DNA from: Acinetobacter sp. XH1741
GTDB taxonomy: Bacteria; Pseudomonadota; Gammaproteobacteria; Pseudomonadales; Moraxellaceae
Reading direction: 5' to 3'
NCBI RefSeq assembly: GCF_041021895.1
Contig: NZ_CP157428.1
Span: 2,170,001 to 2,234,000, forward strand
Length of the DNA: 64,000 nt
The notes below the pieces were generated by a model, which saw only the letters and a program-made list of their open reading frames with translations, had not been told where the DNA came from and did no database searches. This document shows positions 59,960 through 64,000 of the stretch, piece after piece (position 1 is the first letter of the stretch; the number at the start of each line of letters is the position of its first letter). Position numbers and translations under genes: made by a program.

Positions 59960-62389
59960 ATGTCTGAGTCAGATTCTAAGTTTCATATCTTATTCAAAAT
60001 ATGGTGTTTTTTATTAGGTCTGGTTTTACTCGCTACCGGTGTATTTTACATCGTAGGCGGTGGAAAGCTGGTGTCTTTAGGTGGGTCTTGGTATTTCCTT
60101 ATATCGGGACTGCTAATTACCATTTCCGCAATTAGCATTTTTCGTAAAAAAGTGCTTGGTGTCTGGATTTTTGCAGCTGTCTTTGTTGGTACGGTAATTT
60201 GGTCACTTGTTGATGCAGGATGGGATTTTTGGCCATTATTCTCGCGATTAATGTTTCCTGCCGGTCTTTTTGCTGCGTTGCTATTTACCTTACCTTCAAT
60301 TCGACGTTACCAATTTCAAAACGGTTCAGCAACTCCAGCGTATGCTGTTGGTGGTCTCGTCGTTGTTGGTATGTTGATTGCGCTTTACCAAATGTTCCAA
60401 CCGCATCCGACGGTAGCAAGTTCAGGTGAAAAGCTACCTTTAGTACCAGTTGACCCTGCAAAAAAACAGGTGAATTGGGAAAATTATGGAAATGATGCGG
60501 GTGGTAGTCGCTTTGTTGCTCTCGATCAAATTAACCGAGATAACGTTCATAAGCTAAAAGAAGCTTGGCGTTTTAGAACGGGTGATTTTACAACAGGCAG
60601 TGGTAATGGTGCCGAAGACCAAATGACACCATTACAAGTTGGAAATAAAGTTTTCTTATGTACGCCACATAACAATATTTTTGCGATAGATGCCGATTCT
60701 GGTAAACAGCTCTGGAAAGCTGAAGTGAACTCTAAAGCTGATGCTTGGGAACGTTGCCGTGGTGTTGCATACTTTGATTCAACTAAGGCACTTGCACAAC
60801 CAACATTGGCTGGTGCAACGCCGGTAACTACTGTTGCAAGCAACACAGCATGCCCACGCCGTGTATATACCAATACTCCAGATGCTCGTTTAATTGCAGT
60901 CAATGCTGATACTGGTGAACGCTGTGCCGACTTTGGTGTGAATGGAACAGTTAACCTGCTCGAAGGCTTAGGTGATGGGACAAAAGCTCCACGTTTCGAA
61001 GTCACTTCTGCACCAACGATTGCGGGTACAACCATTGTGGTGGGTAGTCGTATTGCAGACAACGTAGCAGCAGATATGCCGGGTGGCGTAATTCGTGGTT
61101 ATGACGTGATTACAGGTAAACTGCGCTGGGCATTTGACCCACGTAACCCAGACCCTAATCATGTTCTTAAACCGGGTGAAACATATAAGCGCAGTTCAGC
61201 AAACTCGTGGGCTGCAATGTCATATGATCCACAAATGAATACAGTGTTCTTACCTATGGGTAGCTCATCTGTGGACATTTGGGGCGGTAACCGTAATCCT
61301 TTAGATCATAAGTACAACACTTCTGTTTTAGCACTCGATGCAACAACAGGTAAAGAGAAGTGGGTGTATCAAACTGTTCATAATGACTTATGGGACTTTG
61401 ACTTGCCAATGCAACCAAGTCTAGTCGACTTTCCATTAAAAGATGGTACGACTAAACCAGCTGTTGTGATTGGAACCAAATCTGGACAATTCTTTGTTCT
61501 TGACCGCGTAACGGGTAAGCCACTTACTAAAGTGATTGAACAACCAGTGAAAGCGGCAAATATTCCGGGTGAGCAATATAGTTTAACTCAACCTCGTTCT
61601 ATTGAAATGCCTCAGATCGGTAATCAGACTTTAACCGAGTCAGATATGTGGGGTGCAACACCGTTTGATCAACTCATGTGCCGTATTAACTTTAAGTCAA
61701 TGCGTTATGAAGGTTTATTTACTGCACCGGGTACTGATGTTTCATTAAGCTTCCCAGGCTCTTTGGGTGGCATGAACTGGGGTAGTATTGCTTTTGATCC
61801 AACTCATCGCTACATGTTCGTAAACGATATGCGTCTTGGGTTATGGGTGCAACTCATGGAACAAACTCCTGAAGATATTAAAATTCAGGCGAATGGTGGA
61901 GAAAAGGTAAATACAGGTATGGGTGCTGTACCAATGAAAGGTACGCCATATAAAGTGAATAAAAACCGCTTTATGTCTGCCTTAAGTATTCCATGTCAAA
62001 AACCGCCATTTGGTACCATGACTGCGATTGATTTAAAAACACGTCAAGTCGCATGGCAAGTACCATTGGGTACGGTTGAAGATACAGGACCTATGGGTAT
62101 CAAGATGGGCTTAAAAGCACCGATTGGTATGCCAACCATTGGTGGCCCAATGGCAACACAAGGCGGTTTGGTCTTCTTTGCTGCAACTCAAGATTACTAC
62201 TTGCGTGCTTTTGATTCATCTACAGGTAAAGAACTGTGGAAGTCACGTATGCCTGTGGGTAGCCAAGGCACTCCGATCAGCTATGTTTCACCTACAACAG
62301 GTAAACAATATATAGTTGTTTCAGCTGGTGGTGCACGTCAGTCTCCTGATCATGGTGATTATGTAATCGCATATAGCTTGGATAAGTAA
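59960..62389 (+). CDS. quiA: Quinate/shikimate dehydrogenase, PQQ-dependent
   Basis: An 809-residue membrane-bound quinoprotein. Four or five membrane helices in the first 150 residues anchor it in the inner membrane, with the quinone side there. An eight-bladed beta-propeller faces the periplasm and binds PQQ (WENYGNDAGGSRF, then WAFDPRNPDPN, then KEKWVYQTVHNDLWDFD). It oxidises quinate to 3-dehydroquinate, or shikimate to dehydroshikimate. ATG 59960 (MSESDSKF) is preferred; AGGA lies 4 bases before it. It is the last gene of the operon. Confidence 0.95.
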   Translation: MSESDSKFHILFKIWCFLLGLVLLATGVFYIVGGGKLVSLGGSWYFLISGLLITISAISIFRKKVLGVWIFAAVFVGTVIWSLVDAGWDFWPLFSRLMFPAGLFAALLFTLPSIRRYQFQNGSATPAYAVGGLVVVGMLIALYQMFQPHPTVASSGEKLPLVPVDPAKKQVNWENYGNDAGGSRFVALDQINRDNVHKLKEAWRFRTGDFTTGSGNGAEDQMTPLQVGNKVFLCTPHNNIFAIDADSGKQLWKAEVNSKADAWERCRGVAYFDSTKALAQPTLAGATPVTTVASNTACPRRVYTNTPDARLIAVNADTGERCADFGVNGTVNLLEGLGDGTKAPRFEVTSAPTIAGTTIVVGSRIADNVAADMPGGVIRGYDVITGKLRWAFDPRNPDPNHVLKPGETYKRSSANSWAAMSYDPQMNTVFLPMGSSSVDIWGGNRNPLDHKYNTSVLALDATTGKEKWVYQTVHNDLWDFDLPMQPSLVDFPLKDGTTKPAVVIGTKSGQFFVLDRVTGKPLTKVIEQPVKAANIPGEQYSLTQPRSIEMPQIGNQTLTESDMWGATPFDQLMCRINFKSMRYEGLFTAPGTDVSLSFPGSLGGMNWGSIAFDPTHRYMFVNDMRLGLWVQLMEQTPEDIKIQANGGEKVNTGMGAVPMKGTPYKVNKNRFMSALSIPCQKPPFGTMTAIDLKTRQVAWQVPLGTVEDTGPMGIKMGLKAPIGMPTIGGPMATQGGLVFFAATQDYYLRAFDSSTGKELWKSRMPVGSQGTPISYVSPTTGKQYIVVSAGGARQSPDHGDYVIAYSLDK

Positions 62390-62396
62390 TTAAAGA

Positions 62397-62433
62397 GGGT
62401 AAAAGGAAGAATTTCCTTTTACCCTTGTTTTTT
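62397..62433 (+). terminator. Terminator of the pca-qui operon
   Basis: GGGTAAAAGGAA / TTCCTTTTACCC, a perfect 12-bp stem with a 4-base loop. A run of seven T follows shortly after. Confidence 0.93.
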
Positions 62434-62791
62434 TAATATCTTTTTTCTATTAAAGTATTTGTGTAAATTCTATATTTTTAGAGGGATAGCTTTACCAAAT
62501 AGTAAAAAAGTGTTTGAAGTTATTGCTAAACTTAAAATATTTCTATAATTAATTCATCCCAAACGCTAGATATAGCCGAATGATTAAGCATTTTCTTTTA
62601 ATGTTTTACCTATAAATAAAATCTTTATGTTTATTAAGTTTTGTTTAACTTAAGGTTGTGAATTTTAATTAAAAATAAACATTATTCGGTTTTTATCCCG
62701 AAAAATCAGGTTTTTTTTGTTGGAAAAACGAGCGTAAATATATACTTATATTATATTTATATAATTTATTGCATTACGCTAGAATGGTCAG
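62434..62791. other. AT-rich intergenic stretch after the qui operon
   Basis: About 360 very AT-rich bases without a supportable reading frame. Near the end (62780-62785) a -10-like TAGAAT precedes the candidate small RNA. I see no clear -35. Confidence 0.5.
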
Positions 62792-62880
62792 CGCAGGTTA
62801 TTACTACCTAGTAATAATTTGTATTTCAGGAATTTAAGCTTTAATTGGCTTAAGGCTCATCGCAAGATGGGCCTTTTTTT
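62792..62880 (+). ncRNA. Candidate small RNA
   Basis: About 90 bases with three successive stems: TTATTACTA / TAGTAATAA (perfect 9 bp, two-base loop), TTAAGC / GCTTAA, and GGCTCATC / GATGGGCC with a GCAA loop followed by seven T. A TAGAAT hexamer lies 6 bases upstream. No protein frame is supported, the terminator belongs to no gene, and the next gene starts 140 bases later. This is the look of an independent sRNA, but there is no direct evidence of transcription. Confidence 0.5.
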
Positions 62881-62915
62881 ATATCATTGAAATCGTAATA
62901 TTGGTTTTTTTATAA

Positions 62916-62927
62916 AAATAGCCTAAG
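62916..62927 (+). repeat. AAATAGCCTAAG motif, copy 4
   Basis: Fourth copy, 36 bases after the T tract of the candidate sRNA and 93 bases before the lipoprotein ATG. It is preceded by a T-rich stretch and continues CA. Confidence 0.6.
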
Positions 62928-63020
62928 CATTAATAAATAAAACTATGAAAAATGAGTCTTTAATGACAATCCGGTGATGATTTGATAGATTAAAGCCACT
63001 TGATAATAATAGGTGATGTA

Positions 63021-63488
63021 ATGAGATTTTTAGTTCTTGCAACTTTATCTGGTTTAGCTTTGATGGGTTGTGCTTCTGTTCAGCAGGCACCGAATACACA
63101 AGAAACAATTCGTTATGCTTCTAGTCCATGCTTTGGCGCATGTCCAATCTATTCTGTAGAAGTAATACCGACAGGTTTAATTCGTTTTGAAGGTAAACAA
63201 TATACTAAGGCTGTAGGCGTTAAAGAAATTCAAGGTAATGTAAAAGACTATCAAAAGCTTGTAAGTGAACTCAAAACTTACCGTCCTGAAACAGGTACAC
63301 AAGCAAAAACTGGTGGATGTCAGCAAACTGCAACGGACATGTCTAGCTATTACATTACTTGGATTAAACCAAATGGCACAGAAACAAAGTTAAGCCATTA
63401 TAAAGGGTGTATGTCTCCAGCGAACAATAAACTAAATAAAATTATGGATAGCTTGCCAGATCAATTAGGCATTAAAGATCTAATTTAA
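63021..63488 (+). CDS. DUF6438-like lipoprotein
   Basis: A 155-residue protein with a lipoprotein signal (LSGLALMGC, lipidated Cys at residue 17). The start of the domain, IRYASSPCFGACPIYSVEV, with two nearby Cys, is the DUF6438 pattern. Further Cys occur at about 95 and 127. The function is unknown. ATG 63021 has AGGTGA upstream. Confidence 0.82.
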   Translation: MRFLVLATLSGLALMGCASVQQAPNTQETIRYASSPCFGACPIYSVEVIPTGLIRFEGKQYTKAVGVKEIQGNVKDYQKLVSELKTYRPETGTQAKTGGCQQTATDMSSYYITWIKPNGTETKLSHYKGCMSPANNKLNKIMDSLPDQLGIKDLI

Positions 63489-63492
63489 TGAT

Positions 63493-63519
63493 AAAAGCCC
63501 CAAACTTTTGGGGCTTTTT
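63493..63519 (+). terminator. Terminator after the DUF6438 lipoprotein
   Basis: AAAAGCCCC / GGGGCTTTT with a short loop and T at the end. Confidence 0.92.
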
Positions 63520-63580
63520 CTTGTTAAGAAAATTTATATACTTAGGAGTTTTATCTTAAGTATTTCTAAAAGAATAAGCG

Positions 63581-63596
63581 TATAATACATATTATA
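63581..63596. promoter_or_regulatory. TATAAT/ATTATA element upstream of yeeE
   Basis: TATAATACATATTATA: TATAAT and ATTATA, four bases apart, form an inverted repeat. The left arm reads as a good -10, 40 bases before the ATG. It may be only a promoter, or also an operator for an ArsR-type (BigR-like) repressor, as often seen before such genes. Confidence 0.4.
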
Positions 63597-63622
63597 AAAA
63601 CATATATTGTTTGGGTAAACAC

Positions 63623-64000
63623 ATGTCAAATATTGTCTATGCCTTTTTAGGTGGTTTGCTACTAGGCATTGCAACAGTCGGTTATTTATATATAAACGGT
63701 CGTATTGTAGGAATTAGTGGATTGATCGCTCAAATCATTAAACCTACTAAAGATACATTTAAAGGTTCTGCATTCTGGTTCATTGCCGGATTAATTATTA
63801 CGCCTTTTATTTATAACTTTTTTTACCAGCCTGAAATTGAAATTAAAGCGAACACTTACGCTCTTATTCTGGCGGGTATACTGGTAGGTTTCGGTACTCG
63901 ATTAGGATCGGGCTGTACAAGTGGTCATGGTATTTGTGGAATGAGTAGGCTATCAAAACGCTCTATGGTGGCGACAGCAATTTTTATGTTTGTTGGCATG
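63623..64000 (+). CDS. YeeE/YedE-family transporter, partial
   Basis: The first 126 residues of a membrane protein cut by the window end. LGGLLLGIATVGYLYINGRIVGISGLI opens it. LVGFGTRLGSGCTSGHGICGMSRLSKRS carries the Cys-containing signature of the YeeE/YedE family, which moves thiosulfate or related sulfur compounds. A second half-gene of the pair is expected beyond the window. Confidence 0.92.
   Translation, partial: MSNIVYAFLGGLLLGIATVGYLYINGRIVGISGLIAQIIKPTKDTFKGSAFWFIAGLIITPFIYNFFYQPEIEIKANTYALILAGILVGFGTRLGSGCTSGHGICGMSRLSKRSMVATAIFMFVGM

Noticed and set aside
60547..61062. Minus-strand 171-codon frame opposite quiA
   Set aside because: It lies wholly within the certain quiA frame. 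Its composition is that of an antisense shadow.

Overview
The window is about 64 kb of low-GC gammaproteobacterial chromosome. It almost certainly comes from Acinetobacter, most likely the A. baumannii/calcoaceticus group. The reasons are the operon order pcaIJFBDKCHG-quiBCXA, which is characteristic of Acinetobacter, a textbook copy of the insertion sequence ISAba1, the cydP-cydA-cydB-cydX-ybgE oxidase operon, and the overall codon style. I saw no rRNA, tRNA, CRISPR array or prophage.

Layout. Bases 1-6.1 kb hold small housekeeping and unknown genes (CBS protein, DUF2750-like, Sel1-like, two single-helix membrane proteins), ftsY, a nitroreductase, a secreted DUF2057-like protein with a candidate Pho box, and a GNAT acetyltransferase. 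Bases 6.1-9.4 kb are the cytochrome bd operon on the minus strand, where the 5' end of cydB carries a one-base frameshift. Bases 9.8-11.8 kb hold a YqiJ-like membrane protein, a Rieske protein and a PfkB/adenosine kinase. Bases 11.9-18.5 kb hold a Fur-type TonB receptor gene, an M16C protease and pldA. Bases 18.5-25.2 kb hold ktrB/ktrA, ilvA, rpiA, a YgjP-like protease and a large lipoprotein. Bases 25.3-30.3 kb hold argC, a DUF6776-like protein, clpS, clpA and ynfA. Bases 30.3-31.8 kb hold a DAHP synthase gene preceded by two consecutive short reading frames packed with Phe/Tyr/Trp codons, the first followed by a strong terminator: an attenuation region. Bases 31.8-38.7 kb are a lipid/ester-type catabolic cluster (alpha/beta hydrolases, dienoyl-CoA reductase, SGNH hydrolase, NTF2-like protein) around a PadR regulator with two palindromic operators. 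Bases 39-47.9 kb hold a Lys/Glu/Pro-rich lipoprotein, then pyrG-kdsA-eno and ftsB-ispD, separated by a yetF-like gene and a TauE/SafE permease gene split by ISAba1 with a 9-bp target duplication. Bases 48.2-62.4 kb are the complete pca-qui operon. The last part holds a candidate small RNA, a DUF6438-like lipoprotein and the start of a YeeE/YedE transporter.

How the genes work together. QuiA (PQQ dehydrogenase), QuiB (dehydroquinate dehydratase) and QuiC (dehydroshikimate dehydratase) turn quinate/shikimate into protocatechuate in the periplasm, with QuiX as a likely outer-membrane porin. PcaK imports protocatechuate, and PcaHG, PcaB, PcaC, PcaD, PcaIJ and PcaF take it to succinyl-CoA plus acetyl-CoA. 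A PcaU-type operator lies upstream of pcaI but the regulator gene is not next to it.

Most noteworthy observations: the tandem aromatic leader peptides before the DAHP synthase gene; a 12-base intergenic motif (AAATAGCCTAAG) present four times in the same orientation; a structured candidate sRNA near 62.8 kb; the cydB frameshift; the PadR operator pair; the Pho-box-like repeat; and the ISAba1 outward promoter pointing toward yetF.
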